In this document: in pieces, positions 35,633-43,666 of the stretch | How positions within the stretch are numbered: the first letter of the stretch is position 1 | Layout of the letters: each line of letters starts with the position of its first letter | Source of the DNA: CAZOZZ01 sp965247425 | GTDB lineage: Bacteria > Acidobacteriota > Terriglobia > 20CM-2-55-15 | Length of the DNA: 64,000 nucleotides | Assembly: GCA_965247425.1 (NCBI GenBank) | Contig: OZ252023.1 | Coordinates: 3,348,001-3,412,000 of the forward strand | Direction: 5' to 3' | Made by a program: the position numbers and the translations under genes | Notes under the pieces: model-generated | The model's database searches: none | Seen by the model: only the letters and a program-made list of their open reading frames with translations | Told to the model about the DNA's origin: nothing

Positions 35633-35660
35633 GAATGCAGCTCCGGCTGCATTTTTTTTT
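35633..35660 (+). terminator. Rho-independent terminator 2 (tandem)
   Basis: The stem AATGCAGC / GGCTGCATT with a TCC-type loop at about 35634-35652 runs into nine or ten T residues. This second strong terminator, 20 bp after the first, points to high transcription of the small gene. Confidence 0.85.
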
Positions 35661-35731
35661 GCACTCAGGCGGCAGGCAACTCGATCGGGACTGTGACCGA
35701 AACCGTTTGCAGTTCGCTGCTTCAGACGCCC

Positions 35732-35963
35732 CGACACTTCTCCCGGTGGGGGGACCGGCCCGGCGTTTAATCTCCCTGCGCCGTCCGTCCACACGATAAT
35801 GTTGGAGCTCTCTTCAAGGACTGGGCTTGTTCGGGGACGGTGGGCCCGACGCTTCTCCCGGCGTGGGGGGACCGGCCCGGCGTTTAATCTCCCGGCGCCG
35901 TCCGCCCACACGGTAATGTTGGAGCTCGCTTCAAGGACTGGGCTTGTACGGGGACGGTGGGCC
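35732..35963. repeat. Two-unit tandem repeat (115 and 117 bp) upstream of queD
   Basis: Unit 1 is 35732-35846 and unit 2 is 35847-35963; a third start (CGACGCT) leads straight into the queD ATG. Shared blocks include ACCGGCCCGGCGTTTAATCT, AATGTTGGAGCTC and CAAGGACTGGGCTTGT. The units differ at roughly one position in ten. No ORF or protein similarity was found, so this may be a duplicated 5' regulatory region. Confidence 0.85.
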
Positions 35964-35973
35964 CGACGCTAAA

Positions 35974-36303
35974 ATGAAACTCGGCGTTACGGATCATATC
36001 GACTGTGCCCACTTTCTTCCGGGACACCCAACGTGCGGCTCCCTGCACGGGCACACGTACAAGATAGAGGTGATCATTGAAGGCGAGAAGGGGTCCGGTG
36101 GGATGATCGCGGATTTCGACGACGTGAAGTCCGCTCTTCGGAATGCCCTTGATCAGTACGACCACCGGTCGTTGAACGAATTCCTTGAATACCCGTCGGT
36201 TGAAAACATTTGCGAAATGCTGCAGAAAAAGCTTCAGAACGAGATGAAGTTCCCGTTCACGTTGCGTGTGTGGGAAGGCAATGGAAAGTGGGCTGAACTG
36301 TGA
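35974..36303 (+). CDS. queD: 6-carboxytetrahydropterin synthase / PTPS family protein
   Basis: The enzyme is 109 residues from the ATG at 35974; an in-frame TTG further upstream lies within the tandem repeat. Zinc ligands are His13, His25 and His27 and the catalytic cysteine is Cys21, all in CAHFLPGHPTCGSLHGHTYK. DQYDHRSLNEF supplies the catalytic Asp-His region and VWEGNGKWAEL the C-terminal Glu. QueD converts 7,8-dihydroneopterin triphosphate, the FolE product, to 6-carboxytetrahydropterin for queuosine; a PTPS-type role in pterin synthesis is the alternative. The stop overlaps the next ATG (TGATG). Confidence 0.92.
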   Translation: MKLGVTDHIDCAHFLPGHPTCGSLHGHTYKIEVIIEGEKGSGGMIADFDDVKSALRNALDQYDHRSLNEFLEYPSVENICEMLQKKLQNEMKFPFTLRVWEGNGKWAEL

Positions 36304-36617
36304 TGTCTAGGATCGATACCATAAAAGGCTTCCTCGAGGACGACCCCAAGGACTCGTTCTCACGCTACGCCCTGGCGCTGGAATACGTAAAACTGGATCG
36401 TTGGGACGACGCGATTCAGGAATTCGAGACAGTCATTTCGAACGATGCGAAATACGTCGCCACGTATTACCAGTTGGCGAAGGCTTACGAACACCAGGAG
36501 CAAAGAGACAAGGCGGAAGCCACTTACCGCACTGGAATGGCAGTTGCGATCGGCGCTAAAGACATGCACACCGTCAGCGAACTCCGGGAGGCCATGAACG
36601 CCCTGCTGGAGAGTTAA
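36303..36617 (+). CDS. Small TPR protein
   Basis: This 104-residue cytosolic protein has about two tetratricopeptide repeats: SRYALALEYVKLDRWDDAIQ and ATYYQLAKAYEHQEQRDKAE. It probably mediates protein contacts. It overlaps the queD stop by one base (TGATG), so the two are co-translated. No enzymatic motif was seen. Confidence 0.88.
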   Translation: MSRIDTIKGFLEDDPKDSFSRYALALEYVKLDRWDDAIQEFETVISNDAKYVATYYQLAKAYEHQEQRDKAEATYRTGMAVAIGAKDMHTVSELREAMNALLES

Positions 36618-36654
36618 GGCGCGCTCCATATAACTTCGCATTGTAAGAGAGGGA

Positions 36655-36762
36655 TTTTGACGCAAAGGCGCAGAGACGCAGAGATCTGATTTTCTTGTTC
36701 TCGGCTAAGGTCTCCGATAATCTCCCTCCGATCTCTGCGTCTCTGCGACTCTGCGTCGAGTT
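36655..36762. repeat. Intergenic hairpin repeat R4 (GCAGAGACGCAGAG type)
   Basis: The left arm GACGCAAAGGCGCAGAGACG near 36659 pairs with the right arm TCTGCGTCTCTGCGACTCTG near 36732-36751. It follows the TPR gene and may terminate the queD operon. Confidence 0.82.
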
Positions 36763-36813
36763 CTTAGGGTCCGCTCCTGATTAACTAACCGCTAAGGTAT
36801 TGAACATTACAGT

Positions 36814-36978
36814 GTGACAAACCCCGGCACCCCTCCAGAAGAAGAGCCATCCTTCCTCTCCACGATCCTGGGCTCAGCCATCCCCCTGGTCATCGCAATC
36901 GGAATCGCCGCCCTGGGCGCCTTCCTCTTCTACATGTTCTGGTTCGGCGTCGGAGGGGCGTTCGACTGGATCTTCTAA
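36814..36978 (+). CDS. 54-residue single-span membrane peptide
   Basis: From a GTG start the frame reads MTNPGTPPEEEPSFLSTIL, then one long hydrophobic helix (SAIPLVIAIGIAALGAFLF) and an aromatic, glycine-rich tail ending FDWIF. Codon use matches neighbouring genes. It lies between the R4 repeat and the convergent ligD gene. Function is unknown. It may be missed by length filters; no strong ribosome site precedes the GTG, so confidence is moderate. Confidence 0.55.
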   Translation: MTNPGTPPEEEPSFLSTILGSAIPLVIAIGIAALGAFLFYMFWFGVGGAFDWIF

Positions 36979-37034
36979 ACAACCCGTTTTCCCTGACTTC
37001 GTGGTGAATCTCCTGTCCCCGATTCCCCCGACTG

Positions 37035-39587
37035 TCACCGGGATTTCCGTCCTGCCAGAGCATCCAGGAACGGCGCAATGTCCTGACGGTCGGTCAGGAC
37101 GGGCGCAAACAAGTCGCCGACGCGTTTCAGCCGACGTTTCATGTTCTTGATATTGAATTTTCGAGGGTCGATCGATCGCCGGAGTTCCTCCCAGCGCAAA
37201 GGGGCTGAAACCGGGGCGCCTGGCCGGGCACGCGGCGAATAAACCGAGGCGACGGTCTTGCCTTTGACGTTCTGGAGGTAATCGATGTAGATGTTCTTCG
37301 GTCTTCGGGCCACAACACGCTCGATGGTGGCCCATTCGGGCACGCGCGACACGATGATCGAAGCAATGGCCTCGGCAAAGATCCGGACATCCTGGTATGT
37401 AAACGTGTCCTCCAGGATCGGCAGGTAGATGTGGATGCCGCTCGCACCGGAGGTCTTCGGGTACCCCCTGAGATTGAGTTCGTCCAAGACTTTTTTCAAT
37501 TCCAGCGCCACTTTCTGCACCATTCGATACGGGGCCTCGACAGGGTCCAGGTCGAAGATGATGTAGTCGGGATGATCGATGTGGCCAAGCCGGGAACTCC
37601 AGGGATTCTGTGTGATGCCGCCCATGTTGGCAAGGTAGACCAGCATCTCTCGATCGGCGCCAATGAAGTACCTCGAGTGCTTTTCGCCTGTTTCGCCGGG
37701 GAACCGGTGGGTCCTGAACCAGTCCGGCGTGTAGTCGGGAGCATCCTGCTGGTAGAAATAATCTCCGTGGATTCCGTCCGGGTACCGCTTGAGAACTAAC
37801 GGTCGGTCCATCAGGTAGGGGCCGAGGACATCGGCGATCTCATCGTAATAGCGAATCAAATCCCCCTTGGTAAAACCGTCTTCCTGCCAGAACATTTTCG
37901 TGAGGTTGGTGAGCTTGACGCGTGTCTGTGAATCCGGCTCGCCGGCACTGCCCGGTTCAGCTTCCGGCGATGGCTTCGGTGGCAATTCAACGACCGCCTC
38001 CGGTTCTTCCCTGAGAACACAATCTCCCGGATCGACGTCAGCCCTGAACCGCTGGAATATCGGAGCCCGCAACTTGCCATCGAGGGTCCACTCGTTGAAC
38101 TTGACCTCACAGACCAGTTTGGGTTGAACCCAGTTCGTTTTAGACAATTCCCCGGGGATGTCCGTCAACGGGGCCCGTTCCCTCGTCAGGGGCTTGAGCA
38201 TCTCGTACGCCTGTCGAAGGCCGTTATCATCGAAGCCGCTTCCGGCTCGTCCGACATATACAATCTGGCCGGAATGGTCGTAGAGGCCCAAAACCAGTGC
38301 TCCGAAAAATTTTCTCGAGGCCGCCGGAGCTGTGAACCCGATCACGACAAAATCCTCACTGCGCGTTGTCTTGATCTTCAACCACAGACGTGAACGTCGT
38401 TGATGATAAGTGCTGTCTTTCCGCTTCGCGACGACACCCTCGAGATCATGGGCCGCGGCCACACGGAAAAATTCCTGCCCCTGGCCTTCGACGTGATCCG
38501 AATAGCGAATCCATCCCTCGTTGCTGGAAATCAATTTCCGGAGTACCGATTTGCGGTCCAGGACCGGGAATTCCCTCAGGCTATAGCCGTTGATGTAGAG
38601 CAGATCGAAAGCATAGAGGAAGACCGGTATCGCCCGTTCGGCCTTCTCGATGTCGGACTCTTGAGACAGATTAATCCGGGGTTGAATCAGGTTGAATCTG
38701 GAACGTCCCTCTTCATCGAAGGCCACAATTTCCCCGTCCAGAACGACCGTGTCGGCCGGGACGGTTTGAAGCGCGCGAACAAGACCGGGGAATCGTCGTG
38801 TTAACGATCGCTGGTTGCGGCTCAGCAACTCGACCTGGGCGCCGTCCTTGATGGCGATCGCACGGATACCATCCAGCTTGAGCTCGAAAATCCAATCGTC
38901 ATCGTCGAACGGCTGCTCGGACAGCGTGGCGAGCATGGGTGAAATTTCTCGAGGAATTTTGGTACGACGCTTCTTCTTGACCCCCCTGGCCTCCAGTTCG
39001 CGCTCGACGTCGGCATGCCAGTGCCGAGCACTGGCTCCACCGTCGCCGATCTGTTCAACCGTGCGGCCGGACACGACCGACTCGGGGCGGTCTACGGTCA
39101 CGTCAGATTCCGAAGCGGCAGAATCGCGCACCTTGAAGAAAATCCATTGGCGTTCGTCTCTGCGAGTGCGAACCAGCACCCACTCGCCGGCCAACTTCCT
39201 CCCTTTCAATATGAAATGAAACTTCCCCTTCTTCCAGCCTGCTTCGGACGTGGCAGGATCGACCATTTCATAGGTCCCGTGGTCCCAGACGATTACCTTT
39301 CCGGCGCCATAGTTCCCTTTGGGAATAACTCCCTCGAACTCACCATAGTCGACGGGGTGGTCTTCGGTTTGAACGGCAAGTCGCTTCTCGGCAGGATCCA
39401 GCGATGGACCCTTGGGGACTGCCCAGGAACGGAGCACCCCCTCCATTTCCAGGCGCAGGTCGTAATGGAGTCGCGTCGCGTGGTGTTTCTGAATGACGAA
39501 AGAGTTGCCGCTCGGTGGTTTCAGATCGCCGACCGGCTCGGGGGTCCGGTCGAATTGCCGTTTCTTGTGGTATTCGTTAAGGCCCAT
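37035..39587 (-). CDS. ligD: ATP-dependent DNA ligase D (phosphoesterase-ligase-polymerase)
   Basis: This multidomain enzyme of about 850 residues has three parts in order. A 3'-phosphoesterase domain is first (FVIQKHHATRLHYDLRLEM, PVDYGEFEGVIPKGNYGAG). An ATP-dependent ligase domain follows with the nucleotidyl lysine in FELKLDGIRA (residue 245 counted from the upstream GTG at 39611). A C-terminal primase-polymerase domain has SRYFIGADREMLVYLANMGG, DYIIFDLDPVEAPYRMVQKV and KTSGASGIHIYLPI. It repairs double-strand breaks by non-homologous end joining, normally with Ku; no ku gene is in this window. MGLNEYHKKRQF fits the usual N-terminus. Confidence 0.96.
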   Translation of the reverse strand: MGLNEYHKKRQFDRTPEPVGDLKPPSGNSFVIQKHHATRLHYDLRLEMEGVLRSWAVPKGPSLDPAEKRLAVQTEDHPVDYGEFEGVIPKGNYGAGKVIVWDHGTYEMVDPATSEAGWKKGKFHFILKGRKLAGEWVLVRTRRDERQWIFFKVRDSAASESDVTVDRPESVVSGRTVEQIGDGGASARHWHADVERELEARGVKKKRRTKIPREISPMLATLSEQPFDDDDWIFELKLDGIRAIAIKDGAQVELLSRNQRSLTRRFPGLVRALQTVPADTVVLDGEIVAFDEEGRSRFNLIQPRINLSQESDIEKAERAIPVFLYAFDLLYINGYSLREFPVLDRKSVLRKLISSNEGWIRYSDHVEGQGQEFFRVAAAHDLEGVVAKRKDSTYHQRRSRLWLKIKTTRSEDFVVIGFTAPAASRKFFGALVLGLYDHSGQIVYVGRAGSGFDDNGLRQAYEMLKPLTRERAPLTDIPGELSKTNWVQPKLVCEVKFNEWTLDGKLRAPIFQRFRADVDPGDCVLREEPEAVVELPPKPSPEAEPGSAGEPDSQTRVKLTNLTKMFWQEDGFTKGDLIRYYDEIADVLGPYLMDRPLVLKRYPDGIHGDYFYQQDAPDYTPDWFRTHRFPGETGEKHSRYFIGADREMLVYLANMGGITQNPWSSRLGHIDHPDYIIFDLDPVEAPYRMVQKVALELKKVLDELNLRGYPKTSGASGIHIYLPILEDTFTYQDVRIFAEAIASIIVSRVPEWATIERVVARRPKNIYIDYLQNVKGKTVASVYSPRARPGAPVSAPLRWEELRRSIDPRKFNIKNMKRRLKRVGDLFAPVLTDRQDIAPFLDALAGRKSR

Positions 39588-39655
39588 CGTGCCAATGCCA
39601 TTTGGGTTCACCCGTCCACATAAGGAGGGCGACCGGCTACTGTATACTACGTGCC

Positions 39656-39925
39656 ATGGGTAAGCTGAGGATCAAAAAGAAAGAGGCGGTCCTTCCGTTT
39701 CGCCAGACCGTTGCATACAGATTCATTATTCTGGCCGTCGTCTTCGTCGTGTTTCTGTTTGCCGCCTACCAGATGGTTTCAGCCCTCCTGGTCGGAAACA
39801 CGACCAATTTCATCATCGCCGCGGTCCTTGCCGTGACGACGGCCGTAACCGCCTACTTCAACCTGGAACGTATGAAGGAGGCGAAGGTTCCGAAGAAAAC
39901 ACTGCAACGGATGAAGCGGCGATGA
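39656..39925 (+). CDS. Small membrane protein with two predicted spans
   Basis: This frame encodes 89 residues from the ATG at 39656 (MGKLRIKKKEAVLPF). Two hydrophobic segments (FIILAVVFVVFLFAAYQMV and NFIIAAVLAVTTAVTAYF) are bounded by very basic ends, the last being KKTLQRMKRR. No family was recognised. It overlaps the TPR gene by four bases (ATGA), so the two are probably made together. Confidence 0.78.
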   Translation: MGKLRIKKKEAVLPFRQTVAYRFIILAVVFVVFLFAAYQMVSALLVGNTTNFIIAAVLAVTTAVTAYFNLERMKEAKVPKKTLQRMKRR

Positions 39926-40809
39926 GCCTCTGCCTGATTGTCCTGCTCACCCTGACTCCCACGCAACAACCGATTCCGCAGATCCTGAACGCAACCGCTG
40001 GCGAGTACTCGCTGGAATTCTACGAGGGGCTCGAAGGCCCGCTGTTTGACCAGGCCCAGCAGCTCTACCTTGAAGGTCGGTACGAGGAAGCTTCCGCCGC
40101 CTTCCTTCGACTCTACGAAACGACATCCCACCCCGTTGCCTTGTTTCTGGCCGGCAACGGCCTGTACAGGCTCGACCGCGTAGACCAGGCGATCGCCCAT
40201 TACAAGCGTGCCGTTGGTGAAGGTCTCCGGCTGATGCCCGACGTCCATTACAATCTGGCAAACGCTTACTACGCCAGATACATGAAGGATGAGGCTATCG
40301 CGGAGTTCAGAGAGGTACTGGCGTTGACCGGCGACACCGACGCCATGGCACATTACCACCTGGGAATACTCCTGGACGGAGAGGGTGAACACGCCGAATC
40401 CATCGAACACTACAGAAAGACCGTGGAGCTGACCAACGACGGGGAGCCGATGGCGCGACAACATCTGGGCGTCGCCCATTTCATGAATGGAGACTACGAA
40501 GACTCCGCTCGTGAGTTGGAAATCTATATCGAGATGGTACCCGACGATCCGGGAGGCTACCTCAACCTTGGAATCGCGCTTCGATACGTCGGCAAGCTCA
40601 ACCAGGCCATCGAGCAACTGCGCAGAGCTCTGGGCGAAAGCGATGATCAACTTCCCGCCGCCCATTATCAACTGGCCCTGATCCACGCCGATCGCAAAGA
40701 ATACGAACTCTCGCTCGAACACTTCGAGGCCGCAATCTCACAGGGCCATACCAGTCCGAAAATCCAACAGGAATACCAAGCGGTCAAAGCGAAACGGCCG
40801 ATTCCTTAG
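39922..40809 (+). CDS. Exported TPR protein
   Basis: The 295-residue protein has a short hydrophobic N-terminus (SLCLIVLLTLTPTQQP), probably a signal, and six or seven TPR units covering residues 40-285, for example DVHYNLANAYYARYMKDEAI, MAHYHLGILLDGEGEHAESI and GYLNLGIALRYVGKLNQAIE. It is likely a periplasmic scaffold for assembling or binding other proteins. It is coupled to the small membrane protein gene upstream. Confidence 0.9.
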   Translation: MSLCLIVLLTLTPTQQPIPQILNATAGEYSLEFYEGLEGPLFDQAQQLYLEGRYEEASAAFLRLYETTSHPVALFLAGNGLYRLDRVDQAIAHYKRAVGEGLRLMPDVHYNLANAYYARYMKDEAIAEFREVLALTGDTDAMAHYHLGILLDGEGEHAESIEHYRKTVELTNDGEPMARQHLGVAHFMNGDYEDSARELEIYIEMVPDDPGGYLNLGIALRYVGKLNQAIEQLRRALGESDDQLPAAHYQLALIHADRKEYELSLEHFEAAISQGHTSPKIQQEYQAVKAKRPIP

Positions 40810-40810
40810 A

Positions 40811-40898
40811 TTTTTTCACCGCGAAGACGCGAAGCCCACAAAGGAAGAAGAGAAAATGTTCAATTTCTTCGCGTCCTTCGCGCCTTCGCGGTGAATCC
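40811..40898. repeat. Intergenic hairpin repeat R5 (CGCGAAGGCGCGAAG type)
   Basis: The left arm TTCACCGCGAAGACGCGAAG (from 40815) and the right arm CTTCGCGCCTTCGCGGTGAA (ending 40895) form a long hairpin between convergent genes. The motif differs from R1/R2/R4 and defines a second subfamily, shared with R6 and R7. Confidence 0.85.
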
Positions 40899-40905
40899 CC
40901 TTGTA

Positions 40906-42075
40906 TCAGTTCTTTTCGGTGGGAACTTGAGACTTGTCGTCGCTCGTCACGACCACTCTGGGCACGACGTGAGTGGAGCGGCCGAGTTCGTAGAGGGTCA
41001 GGACCAACGCCATCGAGTGAGACAGGAACCAGAACGGGGCGAACCAGGCGGCGGCGCCCAGCCGGCGTGAATAGCAGAAATAACTGGTCGCCATCAGGCT
41101 ATAGCTGAAAGCGGAAAAGTACAGGATGCCCAGGCTGGAGAAACCCGTCTGGTCCCCGAATATCCCGAACAAGATCCCGACTACTGACACAATGGAGATC
41201 ACCGAACTGCCGACGACGAAAGCCACGACACGCCCAAAACTCATCGAATCGGTGTCCAGACTGGACATCAAAGAACGGACCGAAGCCTCCCGGGAAACCC
41301 AACCCGAACCATCTCCCTCGAAAGTTTTGAGGCCCTCCGCACGGTAGCTCCATAGCGTCCAGCCCGATTCGTTCAAGATGCCAGGCAACCGGTTAATCCG
41401 ATTAAGAACCGCGTGGGTGTGTCCGTGGAGCAACAGGAAGGGCTCCGTCAGGCTCATACGAGTGGATTTTTCACGTCCTTTATCGACCACCCGGATCATG
41501 CGCGAAAACCATTCCAGAGAGGGAGCAATCAACTTCTGCAAAAACGAGCGACATTCGATTCCGGGTGAAAGTGCTATTGCGGTGATAGCCTCAGCGGCGG
41601 CGAACTCGAGCGCCGATTCGACGGCGAACTTGTTGAGAACGACACTGGTATCGAGAACCAGTACCCAGGAACCTCGGACAGAGCCTTGTGCCTGGTCCAG
41701 AGCACGAATCCTCTCGGTCTCGCGTTCCAGAGAGAACCGAACCGGGGCCTGACGCACCGGAACATGGGACCGCATGGAACAGAATTCCCGCGCCAGACTG
41801 ACGTGCCGGCCGTCTTCCTCGTTGTAAATCAGCAACAACTCCATAAAGGGATAGGATTGCTCGAGGATCGAATTCAACGTCCGTCGGTTCCCTCCTTCCT
41901 CACCGCGGAGAGGCAGGAGAACTGAAACGACCCCCCTCGTTCCGTTGGATCGCCTCGCCTCCAGGCGAGACCGGCGAGTCAACGCAAACCAGCTTTCGAG
42001 GAATATGACCAGGGTGACCAGCGCGGAGATCCAGCACACAAACAGCAAAGCATATTGGACCGAGGCGCCAGTCAT
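40906..42075 (-). CDS. Membrane-bound family 2-like glycosyltransferase
   Basis: In this 389-residue protein an N-terminal span (YALLFVCWISALVTLVIFLE) precedes a GT-A-like domain: VVSVLLPLRGEEGGNRRTLN, ILEQSYPFMELLLIYNEEDG and GSWVLVLDTSVVLNKFAVES. A C-terminal group of about four spans follows from residue 285. The layout resembles HpnI-like and other integral GT2 enzymes that glycosylate lipids. The usual catalytic DxD and QxxRW motifs are not clear, so activity is uncertain. No polysaccharide cluster is adjacent. Confidence 0.72.
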   Translation of the reverse strand: MTGASVQYALLFVCWISALVTLVIFLESWFALTRRSRLEARRSNGTRGVVSVLLPLRGEEGGNRRTLNSILEQSYPFMELLLIYNEEDGRHVSLAREFCSMRSHVPVRQAPVRFSLERETERIRALDQAQGSVRGSWVLVLDTSVVLNKFAVESALEFAAAEAITAIALSPGIECRSFLQKLIAPSLEWFSRMIRVVDKGREKSTRMSLTEPFLLLHGHTHAVLNRINRLPGILNESGWTLWSYRAEGLKTFEGDGSGWVSREASVRSLMSSLDTDSMSFGRVVAFVVGSSVISIVSVVGILFGIFGDQTGFSSLGILYFSAFSYSLMATSYFCYSRRLGAAAWFAPFWFLSHSMALVLTLYELGRSTHVVPRVVVTSDDKSQVPTEKN

Positions 42076-42104
42076 GTAATCTTTCTAAATCCTGAGTCGG
42101 GTCG

Positions 42105-42190
42105 ATGTCAACAAGGAAGGGTAACGAAGGAAGAAGAAAGATCCTTCTTCTTTTTCTTAGTGTTCTTCGTGCCTTCGCGGTAAATCCTGG
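42105..42190. repeat. Intergenic hairpin repeat R6 (CGCGAAGGC type, degenerate)
   Basis: CAACAAGGAAGGGTAACGAAG and the right arm CTTCGTGCCTTCGCGGTAAA frame a shorter internal stem AGAAAGATCCTTCTTCTTTT. It is a degenerate relative of R5 between two minus-strand genes. Confidence 0.7.
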
Positions 42191-42204
42191 AAAGAAATGT
42201 ATAT

Positions 42205-42831
42205 CTACCGGTAATACGGTCGGAGGCGGCGGTATAGCTCGGCGGTGGCCTTGCAGTCGGCGAGGCAATAGTGTGCGATCTCGTCCAGTCGACCCTGTTT
42301 GAAATACTCACCTACTTTGCTGCCGTCGATCCCGTCTTTAGGAGAGGTCACACCGAAGATTTCGCAAAAAAACTCCAGCGTTCCTTTCTTGTAACGGTCG
42401 TAGTTGGTCAAGGTCTCGCGGACGTCGACATGGCGATCCGTCGCAAATCGGCGGGTATCCAGATGGAGATCGCGGGGAGCGGGCACGCCCAGGATTGCGC
42501 TACGTATGTTGATATAAGGAAAATCGAACGACTTTCCGTTGAAAGTCACAAACCGGCTCGGCCGAATCTGCACGAGATCGGCCCAGAAATTGGCCAGCAG
42601 CTCCCTTTCATCGCTCTGGCAATATGCCCTTTCGCGATCCAGTTCCATCCAATAGACACCTATACAGATGATCTTGCCGGTGCAGGGGTCCAGGCCGAGG
42701 GTATTCAAGACCCGCTCGCGCGCTTCATCGTCGGCGACGTTCAACAGGATCTCGCGGGCACGAGGAGAAATGGTCTCGATATCCTGACCGACCGTCTCGA
42801 TGTCGACGATCAAAGTGGTGTAATTGGCCAT
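42205..42831 (-). CDS. Predicted DnaQ/PolB-like 3'-5' exonuclease
   Basis: This 208-residue single-domain RNase H-fold protein has LIVDIETVGQDIETISPRA (first Asp and Glu), FVTFNGKSFDFPYINIRSAI (second Asp), and YCLADCKATAELYRRL (last Asp with Tyr), the pattern of the predicted 3'-5' exonucleases related to PolB proofreading domains. It is a second member of this fold in the window besides the MrfB-like protein. The substrate (DNA or RNA) is unknown. Confidence 0.88.
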   Translation of the reverse strand: MANYTTLIVDIETVGQDIETISPRAREILLNVADDEARERVLNTLGLDPCTGKIICIGVYWMELDRERAYCQSDERELLANFWADLVQIRPSRFVTFNGKSFDFPYINIRSAILGVPAPRDLHLDTRRFATDRHVDVRETLTNYDRYKKGTLEFFCEIFGVTSPKDGIDGSKVGEYFKQGRLDEIAHYCLADCKATAELYRRLRPYYR

Positions 42832-42873
42832 CGATCTGATCCTAGTTGAACGGCGGGACAGATGAGGGGGAAG

Positions 42874-42905
42874 TGGTCAGTGGTTAGTGTTCAGTCGTCA
42901 GTTAA
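42874..42905. repeat. GGTCAGTGGTTAGTGTTCAG short-motif repeat
   Basis: Near-tandem GTCAGTGGTTAGT-type units lie between the SDR gene and the exonuclease gene. They resemble the complementary GGCCACTGGCCACGG tract at 27738. Confidence 0.55.
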
Positions 42906-42922
42906 AGTACCGATCGGAGCCG

Positions 42923-43666
42923 TCACATGCGGGCGGTGAGGCCTCCGTCAACGGTGAGGAGCTGGCCGGTGGTGTAGTTGTCCGGCTCGAGGAACAGGCC
43001 GATGGCACGGGCGACGTCATGAGCACGCCCGAACCTGGTGATGACGTTTTTTTCGATGTATGGATCGTACTTGCCGCTTCCGACGCTCTTCTCGGCCATC
43101 CCGGAGGTGGTCACGCCGGGGGCCACGACGTTCACTCGCACGCGATCGGCGCCACCCCACTGTTTGGCCAGAATCCGCGCCGTGTGAACGAGGGCGGCCT
43201 TGGGGGCCGCGTAGGCGGTGCTACCGGGAAAGACGGCAACGGCCTGCATCGTGGAAACGAAGACGATACTGGAATCGTTTCCTTTCACGGCTGAGGCAAA
43301 GTCACGGGCGAGAAGGACGGGGCCCACAAAGTTGATTCGCGTGGAAGCCAGCAGGTCGTCCGCTGTCGCCACCTCGATCGGAACCCGTGCAGGTTCTCCG
43401 ACGAGTGGAACCAGTCCATAGAGTTCTCCCACACCTCGGGCTGTCTCGATCAGTTCGATTCTGGTCTTCTCTTCGAGGACATCACCCACGACAACGGTGA
43501 CCGAAACACCGTATTTCCGCTGGAGATCGGCAGCCAGGGTTCGTGCCCGATCCGGATTACGGTAACACCCTATGACCGGCACACCGCCCCGGGCGGCGAC
43601 CAACTCAGCAACCGCCGAACCCAACCCACCCGACCCACCAGATAAAATGATGCTCTTACCTTGCAT
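42923..43666 (-). CDS. Short-chain dehydrogenase/reductase
   Basis: This 247-residue SDR protein has the cofactor motif ILSGGSGGLGSAVAELVAAR (a variant of TGxxxGxG), VVGDVLEEKTRIELIE, and the active-site AVFPGSTAYAAPKAALVHTA with Tyr-x3-Lys. The C-terminal LEPDNYTTGQLLTVDGGLT is typical of FabG-like reductases. The substrate is unknown. Its ATG follows the stop of the DUF6178-like gene directly (TAAATG), indicating coupled translation. Confidence 0.92.
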   Translation of the reverse strand: MQGKSIILSGGSGGLGSAVAELVAARGGVPVIGCYRNPDRARTLAADLQRKYGVSVTVVVGDVLEEKTRIELIETARGVGELYGLVPLVGEPARVPIEVATADDLLASTRINFVGPVLLARDFASAVKGNDSSIVFVSTMQAVAVFPGSTAYAAPKAALVHTARILAKQWGGADRVRVNVVAPGVTTSGMAEKSVGSGKYDPYIEKNVITRFGRAHDVARAIGLFLEPDNYTTGQLLTVDGGLTARM

